Assembly (NCBI RefSeq): GCF_028288465.1
Contig: NZ_JAQBNR010000051.1
Span: 62,001-126,000 of the forward strand
Direction: 5' to 3'
DNA length: 64,000 nucleotides
Source: Ferruginibacter sp.
GTDB taxonomy: Bacteria > Bacteroidota > Bacteroidia > Chitinophagales > Chitinophagaceae
The notes below the pieces were generated by a model. It was not told the DNA's origin. It worked only from the letters and a program-made list of their open reading frames with translations, and made no database searches. This document shows, piece after piece, positions 50,775-61,200 of the stretch (positions within the stretch are counted from its first letter, which is position 1; the number at the start of each line of letters is the position of its first letter). The translations under genes and the position numbers were made by a program.

Positions 50775-53315
50775 ATGCAGCAAAATTCTACAAACGCTTC
50801 GACAGATACTTTCTGGGCGCTTAAACCTGAAGATGCTTTCAAAAATATTTCCTGTTCTTCAAATGGACTATCAACAAAGGAAGCCAATGCGAGGCTTAAA
50901 CAATACGGTAAAAATAGTTTCAAGGCAAAATCAAATTCATCCGCGATTATTCTTTTTCTGTTACAATTTAAAAGTCCTATCACGATTTTGCTGATAGCAG
51001 CTGCTTTGTTATCAATGGCGCTGGGTGACATTTCTGACACGGTAATTATTCTGCTGATTATTCTGGTAAGCAGCATACTCGGTTTCTGGCAGGAAAAAGG
51101 AGCCGCCAATGCCGTGGAAGAGTTATTAAAAATGGTGCAGATAAAATGCAGGATCGTAAGAGACGAAAAAGAAATGGAACTGCCGGTTGAAAACGCAGTG
51201 CCGGGAGATATCATCGTTTTATCCGCAGGAGACGTGATACCTGCTGACAGTTTACTGATAGAATCTAAAGAACTGTTTATTGATGAAGCCGCCTTTACCG
51301 GGGAAACATACCCGGTTGAAAAATCGGTAGGCATCGCAGCTGTTGATGCGCCGCTTTCCAAAAGAAGCAATTCACTATTTATGGGCTCGCATGTAATCAG
51401 CGGCAGGGCCAAAGCGTTGGTGATAAAAACAGGTAAGCAGACTGAGTTCGGTAAAATATCAGATAAGCTTGGAACAAAAATTCCGGAAACAGATTTTGAA
51501 AAAGGTATCCGCCAGTTTGGATACATGCTGATGGAAATTACACTGGTACTGGTGATCATCATCTTTGCCATTAATGTATTGCTGCATAAACCTGCGTTAG
51601 ATTCCTTTCTATTTTCTCTTGCATTGGCTGTCGGACTTACACCTCAACTGCTGCCCGCCATCATCAGCGTAAATCTTTCTGTCGGTGCCCGGGCTATGGC
51701 GAAGCAACAGGTAATTGTAAAGCGGCTTTCTTCTATCGAAAACTTTGGGTGTATGAATATTTTGTGCTCAGATAAAACGGGCACTATCACAGAAGGCAAA
51801 GTAACGCTGAAGGATGCGCTGGATATTGAAGGCAATCACTCAGAAAAAACATTGCAATTTGCCTGGTTAAATGCTACGATGCAGCAGGGGTTTAAAAACC
51901 CGATTGATGAAGCCATCCGTTCCAGTTACACGGGTGATGGAAAAGGCTTTACCATACAGGCAGAAATACCGTATGACTTTATCAGGAAAAGATTAACCAT
52001 ACAGGTGAAGAACGCCACTGATAATTTTGCTATTACCAAAGGAGCATTGAATTCTATTCTTACTATTTGTGATGAGGCTGAAACAACAGCAGGCGCTATC
52101 CCCATGAAAGATAAGCTGGAAGCCATTCGTACAGAATATACCACATTGAGCGCTGCAGGTTTGCGGGTATTGGGTGTAGCCTATAAAAAAGGGTCAGCTG
52201 ATAAAAATTTTACCCGGGCCGATGAAATCAATATGACTTTCCTGGGTTTTATTACCCTGTTTGATCCGCCTAAAAAAGATGCGCAGCAAACCATTGCCAA
52301 CCTGCATAATTTAGGTGTATCACTAAAAATAATTACGGGAGATAATGAACTCGTAGCAGCAAGTTTTGCAAAGCAGGTTGGCATGGAAAACCCGGTGATT
52401 CTTACAGGTGCACAAATGAGAGAAATGAGCGACAGAGCGCTGTTTGAAAAGGCTCCCCGGACAAATATTTTTGCAGAAGTTGAACCCAATCAAAAGGAAC
52501 GCATCATTTTGTTTTTGAAAAGATCAGGCAATGTAGTTGGCTTTATGGGCGATGGCATTAACGACGCTCCAGCCTTGCATGCTGCGGATGTGGGCATCTC
52601 TGTTAACACGGCGGTAGATGTGGCAAAAGAAGCCGCAGCGATTGTGTTATTGAACCAGGATCTGAATGTTTTGATAACCGGTATCGTTGCAGGGCGAAAG
52701 ACATTTGCCAATACTATGAAATATATTTTTATGGCCAGCAGCGCCAACTTTGGCAATATGTTTAGTATGGCGGGCGCCTCTTTATTTTTACCGTTTTTGC
52801 CCTTGTTACCAAAACAAATATTACTGACCAATTTATTAACCGACTTCCCGGAAATGGCAATTGCTACCGACCGCGTAGATATGGCTTCCGTAAGCAAACC
52901 GCAGCGTTGGAATATTAAGTTAATCAAACGATTTATGATTGTATTCGGGCTGTTAAGTTCCGTGTATGACTACCTTACTTTTGGTGTATTGCTTTTATTA
53001 ATGAAGGAAAATGAAAAAGTATTTCAAACGGGCTGGTTTACAGAGTCAGTTATTTCCGCCACATTGATTGTATTGGTTGTAAGAACGAGACTGCCATTTT
53101 TTAAAAGTTTGCCAGGCAAATGGCTTGCTATCGCAACGAGCCTGATTGTGTTGTTTGTATTGTCCATTCCGTTAATGCCTTTCGCAGGTTTATTCGGTTT
53201 TGTTCGCCTGCCGTTGTCTTATTATGGATGGATGATGCTGATCATCAGCTGTTATATTATATCTGCCGAGCTGGCAAAGCGATGGTTTTATAAAAAATTA
53301 CAGAACCAATCCTGA
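50775..53315 (+). CDS. mgtA: Magnesium-translocating P-type ATPase (MgtA-type, P3B)
   Basis: 846 residues. Phosphorylation motif SDKTGT with Asp333, TGE in FTGETYPVEK, and hinge GDGINDAPALHAADVG near residue 595. The last membrane segments carry ANFGNMFSMAGASLFLPFLP and LLTNLLTDFPEMAIATDRVD, the signature of MgtA/MgtB (P3B) rather than Ca2+ or Na+ pumps. It imports Mg2+ across the inner membrane. Mg2+-sensing leader elements were not seen; the gene stands alone. Confidence 0.95.
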   Translation: MQQNSTNASTDTFWALKPEDAFKNISCSSNGLSTKEANARLKQYGKNSFKAKSNSSAIILFLLQFKSPITILLIAAALLSMALGDISDTVIILLIILVSSILGFWQEKGAANAVEELLKMVQIKCRIVRDEKEMELPVENAVPGDIIVLSAGDVIPADSLLIESKELFIDEAAFTGETYPVEKSVGIAAVDAPLSKRSNSLFMGSHVISGRAKALVIKTGKQTEFGKISDKLGTKIPETDFEKGIRQFGYMLMEITLVLVIIIFAINVLLHKPALDSFLFSLALAVGLTPQLLPAIISVNLSVGARAMAKQQVIVKRLSSIENFGCMNILCSDKTGTITEGKVTLKDALDIEGNHSEKTLQFAWLNATMQQGFKNPIDEAIRSSYTGDGKGFTIQAEIPYDFIRKRLTIQVKNATDNFAITKGALNSILTICDEAETTAGAIPMKDKLEAIRTEYTTLSAAGLRVLGVAYKKGSADKNFTRADEINMTFLGFITLFDPPKKDAQQTIANLHNLGVSLKIITGDNELVAASFAKQVGMENPVILTGAQMREMSDRALFEKAPRTNIFAEVEPNQKERIILFLKRSGNVVGFMGDGINDAPALHAADVGISVNTAVDVAKEAAAIVLLNQDLNVLITGIVAGRKTFANTMKYIFMASSANFGNMFSMAGASLFLPFLPLLPKQILLTNLLTDFPEMAIATDRVDMASVSKPQRWNIKLIKRFMIVFGLLSSVYDYLTFGVLLLLMKENEKVFQTGWFTESVISATLIVLVVRTRLPFFKSLPGKWLAIATSLIVLFVLSIPLMPFAGLFGFVRLPLSYYGWMMLIISCYIISAELAKRWFYKKLQNQS

Positions 53316-53392
53316 CGCTCTATGCAGGGCTTCAGCAACTTTCTGAATATAAAACATGAACCTGCAAAAACAGTTCAGCCAAAATTATTTTA

Positions 53393-54136
53393 TCATGTAT
53401 TCAGGTATTTATTGGGAACGTTCGCGGGATAATATTCAGTTCCGTAAGCAGCCTTCATCAACAGGGAAACAACAGTATAAATATGCGCCTCGGTGCGCTG
53501 GAACTGGCGCAGCAGTCCCATCATCGCGTAGCCGATTGGATTTACCGAAGGAATGAAAGTTTCCCATTCATAGCCCTTGCCCCACACAAGCCCCTTTACC
53601 GTACGTAACAGGTCAGCCTTTTGAGAAATCAAATATTGCAATACATCAATGCTCTTATTCGCATCCTGGTTTACTGTATGAAAAATGGGAGTTTGTCCGC
53701 CAAAACCATTTTCATCAAGCCCTGCCGTTGCGTTTATATTGGCACCATGTTGTACCAATACTTTCGCACAATCTAAATGGTTGTATTCAGCACAAATGTG
53801 CAACAGGGAAGCTTCCCGAAGTGGTGCAAAAGTACAGTCAAAGGAATATCTTTTTAGCAGTGCAGCTTTATCTTCATTTAATTGCATATCCAGCGCAGTT
53901 GCATCATCCAGTAAAACTGACAGTAATATTTTGTCTTCGAAATCTACTCCATACTCTACAAAGGCCCGGATGCATTCTTTAAAAAGTGGTCCGCGTGTAT
54001 ACATGTTGATTAAGGAGTAGATAAGCGGTTTACCATCCACCACTTCGTTGGGATTTACCCCGTTCTTGAAACAGGCTTTTATTCCCTCAACCGAATGCAA
54101 TTCAAAATTGATTATGATTTCCTTTAAGTAATTCAT
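53393..54136 (-). CDS. Ankyrin-repeat protein
   Basis: 247 residues, cytoplasmic. At least three ankyrin repeats can be read: SVEGIKACFKNGVNPNEVVD, SLLHICAEYNHLDCAKVLVQ followed by HGANINA, and QTPIFHTVNQDANKSIDVLQ. The C-terminal 60 residues (MMGLLRQFQRTEAHIYTVVS) are helical without repeats. Such proteins mediate protein-protein contact; the partner is unknown. Single gene. Confidence 0.85.
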   Translation of the reverse strand: MNYLKEIIINFELHSVEGIKACFKNGVNPNEVVDGKPLIYSLINMYTRGPLFKECIRAFVEYGVDFEDKILLSVLLDDATALDMQLNEDKAALLKRYSFDCTFAPLREASLLHICAEYNHLDCAKVLVQHGANINATAGLDENGFGGQTPIFHTVNQDANKSIDVLQYLISQKADLLRTVKGLVWGKGYEWETFIPSVNPIGYAMMGLLRQFQRTEAHIYTVVSLLMKAAYGTEYYPANVPNKYLNT

Positions 54137-54537
54137 GCGTATTCAGTTTAAAATAGTTGCTGCAATTTGCTGCGTTGAGCGGTTGCAGTTTAAAGGCGCT
54201 TTCTTCAATGGTATGTGTTGGCCTGTTAAAATCACTATACGAGATCTAATTCAGCTTCACACCAAATAGCAAGCCAGCATACTATAGTATACGACAGCAA
54301 TAAATTTGCCGGATATAAACCGTAAAAATACCTTTTGGCAATTCTTCCAATGACAGGGTAAAAAAGAAAACAATATGCCTTAGCAGCCATCTTAAAAAAA
54401 GGATTGCCAACCCTTGCGCCTTAAACCATCTTCAACTTAGTTTGTGCAAAGATTGGCAAACCTTTTACGGCCGCATCCTTATGTATTGCGACAATAATAA
54501 GATATCGCCTTTAATCTCCTTAAAAAATTAACCGTAC
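54137..54537. other. 401-base spacer upstream of the ankyrin gene
   Basis: No gene, repeat or convincing promoter recognised. Confidence 0.4.
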
Positions 54538-56136
54538 TTATTTTACAAGGTCAAATAACTCCTTATCCATTTGTGGCTTTACTTCGCAGGTATTATCCAG
54601 GTGCATGGTAGCAGTGCTGGCTGTTGTATAGGCAGGCCAGTCGGGTAATCCCTTGTGATTCGGATTTCCGGTTTTTGCAAAATTGATAAATGCATTGGAA
54701 ACTTTATCAGCTAAAACATAGGCATCTTTATTTCCACCCGTCATCTCGTTGCAACGTTGAATATTATTGAATACAAAAGGAATTTCCATGCAGTGAATGG
54801 CTTTGTATTTACCATCCATCACAGACGATTGCCAGGTGAACAAATACATATAAACAGGTGCCGCATTCAATGCGGATTTTTCATTGGCCTGGCTAACTGC
54901 GCCCGGACGAAACATTACATCAACATCCAGTAAATCAATTGGCTTTGTATCGTTGGGATATGCCTTCTTAACGGCGGCCAGGTAGGTGTCTGCTTTATCA
55001 CCCCGCTGGGTTTTGATTACTTCCTTTATTTTTTCAAGCGACGCGTTGTTCAGGGCGCCGTTTGCAAAAGGGGCGAATTCATTTTTTGTAGTTCCAATCA
55101 GCAATGGAATATTTTTTGATAATTCGAACGCTTCTTTTGAAAAGAGCTGGTAGGGAAGGTCTTCGCCATCAATGCTGGGCCCCCAGCTCAGTCCAAAGCC
55201 CGGTGCTGATTTACCATCTGCTTTCATTTTATCAGCTACCACTTTAAGGGCCTTTTTACCTGCTTCGCTTAACTGTGCAAACGGTATATGCTGCAGGCTA
55301 TCCGCCTGGCCAGGCTGCAGGTTCAATGCCTTTAATACTTCTGCAGTAATTAACTGGGTAGTTGCTTTTTCAAGCATATTCGATCTGAACGAACCGCTTT
55401 CGTTGATGGCTTTATGAAACAATCCTTTTGCAGATGGCATGGCCATTAAGGTATTCACTTTTGCCCCGCCCCCTGACTGACCGAAGATGGTGACGTTGTT
55501 TGGATCGCCGCCAAAATTGGCTATGTTATCCCTTACCCATTCCAAGGCGGCTTTAATATCCAGTATGCTTGCATTGGCTGAGTGTTTGTATTTTTCCCCA
55601 TATGCAGAAAGATCCAGGAAGCCCAATATATTCAACCGGTGATTAATAGACACCACTACAACATCTCCATTTTTCGCAAGATTTTCACCATCGTAAGAAG
55701 GCAGCTCCTGCGATGAACCGGCTGTAAAACCGCCACCGTGAATCCAAAACATAACCGGTCTTTTCTTTGAGTTATCAATACCCTTTGTCCAGATATTTAA
55801 CCGCAAACAATCTTCGTTTGTATAGCCAAAATCGTGATGAAAAATAAACTCGCCTTCATCCTGAACCGATGTAATGGGGTCGAGTAAAGGCGCAACCGGG
55901 CCGTATACCATTGAACTGCGAACACCCTCCCACGGTTTGGGTGGCCGCGGTGATTCAAAGCGGTTGGCTTCCGCATACGGAATGCCTTTGTAAGTATACA
56001 CGGTGTTGTTAATATATCCCCGCACTTTGCCGGAATTGGTGCTGGTTACCGCAATATTTTCGCCGGTTACCAGCTGGCTGATGGCAGCGTTAGCAATGGC
56101 CAACAGGCCTAAAGTAAAAAGAGTGATTTTTTTCAT
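54538..56136 (-). CDS. Secreted type B carboxylesterase
   Basis: 532 residues with a signal peptide (MKKITLFTLGLLAIANAAIS). The type B carboxylesterase/lipase fold: oxyanion HGGGFTAGSSQELPS, nucleophile Ser in FGQSGGGAKVNTLMA, acid residue probably in TTKNEFAPF, and catalytic His in IHCMEIPFVFNN. It hydrolyses esters outside the cytoplasm; substrate unknown. ATG 56136 preferred over a TTG two codons upstream. It lies downstream of the nucleoside-hydrolase-like gene (about 107-base gap), perhaps co-transcribed. Confidence 0.92.
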   Translation of the reverse strand: MKKITLFTLGLLAIANAAISQLVTGENIAVTSTNSGKVRGYINNTVYTYKGIPYAEANRFESPRPPKPWEGVRSSMVYGPVAPLLDPITSVQDEGEFIFHHDFGYTNEDCLRLNIWTKGIDNSKKRPVMFWIHGGGFTAGSSQELPSYDGENLAKNGDVVVVSINHRLNILGFLDLSAYGEKYKHSANASILDIKAALEWVRDNIANFGGDPNNVTIFGQSGGGAKVNTLMAMPSAKGLFHKAINESGSFRSNMLEKATTQLITAEVLKALNLQPGQADSLQHIPFAQLSEAGKKALKVVADKMKADGKSAPGFGLSWGPSIDGEDLPYQLFSKEAFELSKNIPLLIGTTKNEFAPFANGALNNASLEKIKEVIKTQRGDKADTYLAAVKKAYPNDTKPIDLLDVDVMFRPGAVSQANEKSALNAAPVYMYLFTWQSSVMDGKYKAIHCMEIPFVFNNIQRCNEMTGGNKDAYVLADKVSNAFINFAKTGNPNHKGLPDWPAYTTASTATMHLDNTCEVKPQMDKELFDLVK

Positions 56137-56243
56137 TTGCAATTTTTTAATCGTTACAGGTAATTTATTTTGAAGATAAGCAGAAATGCCAAGCTGCAGG
56201 CTTTAAAATTGATGGTCAATTTCATATATCCGTTGCTAACCGC

Positions 56244-57284
56244 TTATTTATTTTGATTAAACAAGACCAATTTGGAAAAAAAATCTTCCAGTAACAATCC
56301 TGTATCCAATGTTGTGTACACCCGTATATTTCTCCCCTTATGGTTTACTTCATACAAACCCTGGCTATTAATCAACGGAGACGGACGCAGTACATAAAAA
56401 CTTGATGAAGGGTCCGCCTCAAACGACGATTGCAACGCAGTTAACAGCACCAGCGGGCTGTCACCAATAATGTAGGTTTCGCCAACATTGAAATTATATT
56501 TAAGGCCCATCTTCATAACGCGTTCAATATCTGCAGTTAGATACGCTCCTATCCTGCCCTGTGTTTTTACCTTGAGCAACAATGATGAGTAAGGCAGCAT
56601 AACCTGGCGATAAACGTTTCTCGGAATTTGCCAAACATTGATGGCAGACTTATTAAAAATTACCTGCCCTGCTTTAAGATCTATTGCGAGATTATATTCA
56701 AGGCTGGTGTAACCCGGGGGAGGTGTTGCCAGTTCCGCATATTCGGGCCCGCCAATCCATATCAATGTTAAACGACTTGCGATGGCAGGCTCTTTTAAAT
56801 ATGCACTTGCAAGATCAGTCAAACCAGCACCGCATACTACGTATAAAGGAAGCTTGGTATCGTCCCGCATGGCTTCTTTAATGATAGCATTTGCTGCATC
56901 TGATGGTTGTGCCGTACTATCGTTTTCCAGCGCAACGTTTGATCCCTGGAATACATTAAAACTTTTGCCGGCATTCATAATGTTTAGCACTTCCTCTATT
57001 TTCTTTTTTGCATTGGCTGCAGTTTCTCTGGAAGGATCGAAACCATCTCCCGCTCTTAAATGAGACCCTATGATAGCCCGTATTTCAACAGAAGGCGACA
57101 GCAGGTGATGCACCAGTTGAAACAAGCCATCGGGATCGCCGCCGAAATCATTGTCGATGATAATTCGCATCCGGGGTTTTACAAGACTATCTGCAAAAAG
57201 TTGCGGTGCATGTTGTTGCGCAATAGCAGCGGCTAATGTGCTGCACAAAAAAAGCGTTAATAAAAGGCATTTCTTGTTCACCAT
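56244..57284 (-). CDS. Secreted nucleoside-hydrolase-like protein
   Basis: 346 residues. Signal peptide end AAIAQQ. The N-terminal metal-binding Asp cluster, usually DTDxGxDDA in inosine-uridine hydrolases, appears as IIDNDFGGDPDGLFQLVHHL, the variant found in a distinct, mostly secreted subfamily. C-terminal segments include LYVVCGAGLTDLASAYL and LIWIGGPEYAELATP. It may cleave N-ribosyl or related bonds of extracellular nucleosides; activity is unproven. Confidence 0.85.
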   Translation of the reverse strand: MVNKKCLLLTLFLCSTLAAAIAQQHAPQLFADSLVKPRMRIIIDNDFGGDPDGLFQLVHHLLSPSVEIRAIIGSHLRAGDGFDPSRETAANAKKKIEEVLNIMNAGKSFNVFQGSNVALENDSTAQPSDAANAIIKEAMRDDTKLPLYVVCGAGLTDLASAYLKEPAIASRLTLIWIGGPEYAELATPPPGYTSLEYNLAIDLKAGQVIFNKSAINVWQIPRNVYRQVMLPYSSLLLKVKTQGRIGAYLTADIERVMKMGLKYNFNVGETYIIGDSPLVLLTALQSSFEADPSSSFYVLRPSPLINSQGLYEVNHKGRNIRVYTTLDTGLLLEDFFSKLVLFNQNK

Positions 57285-57743
57285 GGTTCAATATTTAGAT
57301 TTAGTGTTGGTGGTCAGTTATAATTGTAAAATGCGCAAGCCGTTAAATGAAGTATTTATGATTTCATATATGGCTGTCTTCGGTTTCAAGGTAAATATTT
57401 TTAAGACTAACTCCCTCATTTAAGTTTTTTAAAATTGAAACCTGTTTGCATTAGAAGTCATTTGTGCCACCGGCTAGCCCCTTAAGGTAATGCCTGTATA
57501 CTTCTGCTTCACCGGCTGCCCACAAAAACACCCCTGAAAAATCAAGGGTTAAAAAATTACCGGCGTTCAACCAAAATCTTGCTGCTGCTTTTACACTTTA
57601 TAGATAGTCGCAAATCTGCTTAATAAGTACTGATAACGTTTACCGTCAATGTATGTAAAGCCTGCTTTTTAAGAAGGTAACAGGTTATTCAACTATATTA
57701 CTATTTCCATCAGGATCAAAACTAAATCCCCCGGTCGCATTCA
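57285..57743. other. 459-base spacer
   Basis: Between the nucleoside-hydrolase-like gene and the lipoprotein. No gene or regulatory signal recognised. Confidence 0.4.
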
Positions 57744-58199
57744 TTATTTCTTTACCTGGGTAAGCGCTACTATTTGCGGATCTTCAGCTGTTCCGTAGGT
57801 CGCATCTGCCGAAAAAGTGATTACAGGCTCCGACTTGTACATGTAAGCTGTTTTATTGCTGTAATACCTGATGGTAATTTTATTTGTCTCATCGGTTAAG
57901 CCCTGTACCAGCACAAAGAACAGATTCTGTTTATCCACCTTTACCACTACTCCTACCCCCCGGCATTCATCATTGATGAAGGCGGCCAGTTGATCATTTT
58001 CCATCGCATTGGCAGCAAGTGCTGCAGGCAAAGCAATTACGGCGGTCATAGTGGCCGGGTACTTGCCGGTATCATCTGCTTTCCAGTCTGGTGTTGGGAA
58101 AGTAGCGACTTCCTGTACCGGCATGTCTGCGGACTTCTTACTACAGCCGAAGGTTGCAAAGACGAGGGAAATAAACACCATTGCTGATATCCTTTTCAT
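57744..58199 (-). CDS. Lipoprotein with a domain shared with the adjacent giant protein
   Basis: 151 residues from ATG 58199, chosen for its lipobox (VFATFGCSKKS). After a short linker, the mature part is one module: YPATMTAVIALPAALAANAM, then DQLAAFINDECRGVGVVVKV, NLFFVLVQGLTDETNKITIR and YYSNKTAYMYKSEP. The giant downstream-orientated neighbour carries two or more copies of the same module (GDMLAAFVNGKCVGV; GDSIIAYVNGELRGK). They are adjacent (76 bases apart) and on the same strand, so one complex is likely. Function unknown. Confidence 0.78.
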   Translation of the reverse strand: MKRISAMVFISLVFATFGCSKKSADMPVQEVATFPTPDWKADDTGKYPATMTAVIALPAALAANAMENDQLAAFINDECRGVGVVVKVDKQNLFFVLVQGLTDETNKITIRYYSNKTAYMYKSEPVITFSADATYGTAEDPQIVALTQVKK

Positions 58200-58275
58200 G
58201 TCAGATCGTTTTAAGAAGGTTTGCAACAGAACGGTTAGTAACACGTTGCTGCTGCAAACCAAAATGAATGCTGAT

Positions 58276-61200
58276 TTATTGTTTAATCACTTTATCAATA
58301 TGCGGCACACCATCAATCATCGTGTGAATAAAATATACTCCCGCGCTGCTCATCATGCCACCCGCATTTCTTCCATTCCAGTTGGTTGTGTAACCAGTGC
58401 CTGACACTTTCTGTACCGGTTTTGTCAAAATCACCCTTCCGGTTACATCAACAACCGACAGCCGGATTTCATGACTTTCATTAGCAGCCAATCCGCTTAA
58501 ATTGATGCTGATGTTGGTTGTGTTGTTGAACGGATTTGGATACACGGTGACCGCACCTGCCTGTTTAACAAAATGCAATTCCAATGGCCGGTTCAAGGTA
58601 CCCATGATGGTGTTGTTATTGTAATTGACAATGGTACTGGATTGTGCGATGATGCTTCCTCCCCTTTCTACCATAAATACCAATGGCTGTTCAGATTCAC
58701 CACCTATATTGAAGAAGTAACTGAACTTGTTTATCTCAGGATTAAGAATAGGCTTAGCCTTTCCACGCAACTCTCCATTTACATAAGCTATGATGCTGTC
58801 ACCCTTTCTGAAGTCGAAGTCGGCAGCCACTGTTGCAATAATGGTCATGTTATTGGCATTGCTGAAGTTACCCGGCACAGGCCTTTGGTCAGGATTTACG
58901 ATACCGCCGCCTGTTATCGGTCTTCCTCCGGAAAGGCTTCCGCTGATTGACGGGTAGAAAAAGGCCGTATCATTTACCCTTGTTCTATATAGCATGTAAC
59001 CTTTGCCTGGTTCAAGATAATTCAGGCTTCCGATCCAGCCGTTTTGTGCACTGTACATAGCAAACCCTGTCTGTGATTTAATAACGTCCTGGTCAAGTGC
59101 CTTATACCCGGACAATGCTTCTTTAATGGTAGCATTCACCTGCGGCAGGTAACTGATGTAATTCCAGCGGGCTCCTTTCAATGGTATGGCCGTGGTGCTA
59201 ACGTTTACCGGTATGCCGTTTAATGTGAGTAACTGCGCATTGGTGGCTTTTAATTTAAAGAGTGAAATATTGTCAAGGCTCTTTAAAGATCCGGTCCAGC
59301 CTGTGCTGGTATAATTGCTGAATCCGGTGAGGTCATTCTTAATTAAGTCATTGCTTGTCCACAAACCATTGGCTAAGGTTGTGCCAACCAGGGTATTGAC
59401 TGGTATGCTGAGGTTAAAGGATACCCAGTTCCAGTTTTCGTTAACGACCATATCCTGGTACAACATACTGCTGCCATCAAAAATTACAGGCAGGGAAGGT
59501 GAACCCACAATGGCATTGCTGGCGAAGTTGACAATAGTAGATGGCGTAGCCCTGAAAGTCTTGCTGGTACTTGACTGCCAGATTCTGAATTCCACGTTGT
59601 TGTTTGCCAGGTCATTGCTGAATAGGGTAAGGTATACATACCACAAGTTGCTGGATGCATTGTAAGTGTTGTTGCTAACGCCTACACATTTGCCGTTTAC
59701 GAACGCAGCCAGCATATCGCCTTTGCTGATAGAGAAAAGATTGTTGAGCCTTATTTTTCCATACACATTCATGTTGTACTGGTAGTCGCCTGGCTTAACA
59801 ACCCAATTTGGTTTTTTGCCGTTTACCTGCAGGGTTAATTTCAGCGCTTCTGTTTCATTGTTGTCATTGCGCATGAAAATGATCTCTTCATAGCTGCCAA
59901 TATTCAGTCCGTCATTTACGGTAAAGTCAATAGTCAGATTACCCTTTGGATCAACTGTTCCGGTAAGCGGATCTGCTTTCAGCCAGGAAGGCAGGTTGGA
60001 CAATGTAAAGTGTTGTGAACTTCCGCCACTGTTTACCAGGTGGCTTTCAAAACTCAATGGCGCATTTACTTCCTTCACCAGGTTGATTTCCTTATCGCTC
60101 CATTTCAGTTGATTCTGATCTATATAAGCTGTCCAGGTAACAGGCGATAAAATCTTGTTGCCATTCATATCGCGTACATTCTTTGATTGAAATGTGATGA
60201 CGGTTTTATCGATCGATTGTTTTGGCTCCTGCATATTAATGATGAGCGCATCGTTGTTCACCACAAAATCAAAGTTGAGGTTAGCAACAGGGCCATGATC
60301 TTTCATTGGTGCTGCCTCATCGCTGGCCACAGCATTCACCAAAACTGCGTCAGGTACAACAGCATTCACGTCTTCCTGTACTTTTAAATCCTTCGGTGAA
60401 AAATACAGGCTGGTATTGCCCTGGAACATTTCATAATTCTCAAACGGGTAGTACGCCATCAGTCCGAATTCGTTACCCATCAAACGTACATTGTTATTCT
60501 TTGATATCAGTGTTTGGTTCATGTAAGTGTTCCATATCCTGAATTCATCAATGTAGCCTTTAAAATAGCGGTCAAATTTTGGTACTGTTGTGGCATCTGC
60601 ACTGTACCAGGTTCTAACACCCAGGTAAGTAACAGCTGCTGCAATTCCTCCCAGGTTTTTGGCGTCAGAAAACTGGTTTAGCACACCATCTACCAATAGT
60701 TGCGCACTGCCTGAATTTCGGTTGACTGCAACCGCTACATGATGCCAGCTGTTATCAAGATAATTACCAGTGGCCTGTATTTTAAATCCGTTGTTCTGGA
60801 ACGTGAGCAGGCCGCTTTCAAAACCAAGGTTGAACAGGTTAAGCGAGCCGCCGAACTCCGTACCATCGCCTTTACCATTACTGGCCAGCGTGCTGTTTGA
60901 TTGTGTGGCATCGCCTTTAAACCACAGCTCTATCGTATAATCCATGGCAGCCAGCACGGGTGCAAATGATGTGTTCAGTTTCGCATAGCCGTTACCGTTG
61001 AGGCTGATGGCTTTGCCGGCAGGTGTGCTCCACAATCCATTCAGTGCAGCGTTGGAACCATGTGCCTTATCGAATGCAACCAAACCCTTTCCTTCATTCA
61101 TCGGGTAATATGCCAGCAATGAATTTTCAGCACCCGATAACATACTTAAACTATTCACCTGAAGTTTGATCGAATTGAGTGTATCATTCCATATCCTGGC

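Noticed and set aside
50759..51571. 270-codon open frame opposite mgtA
   Set aside because: Antisense shadow of the P-type ATPase; no protein family look, Ser/Ile-rich noise.
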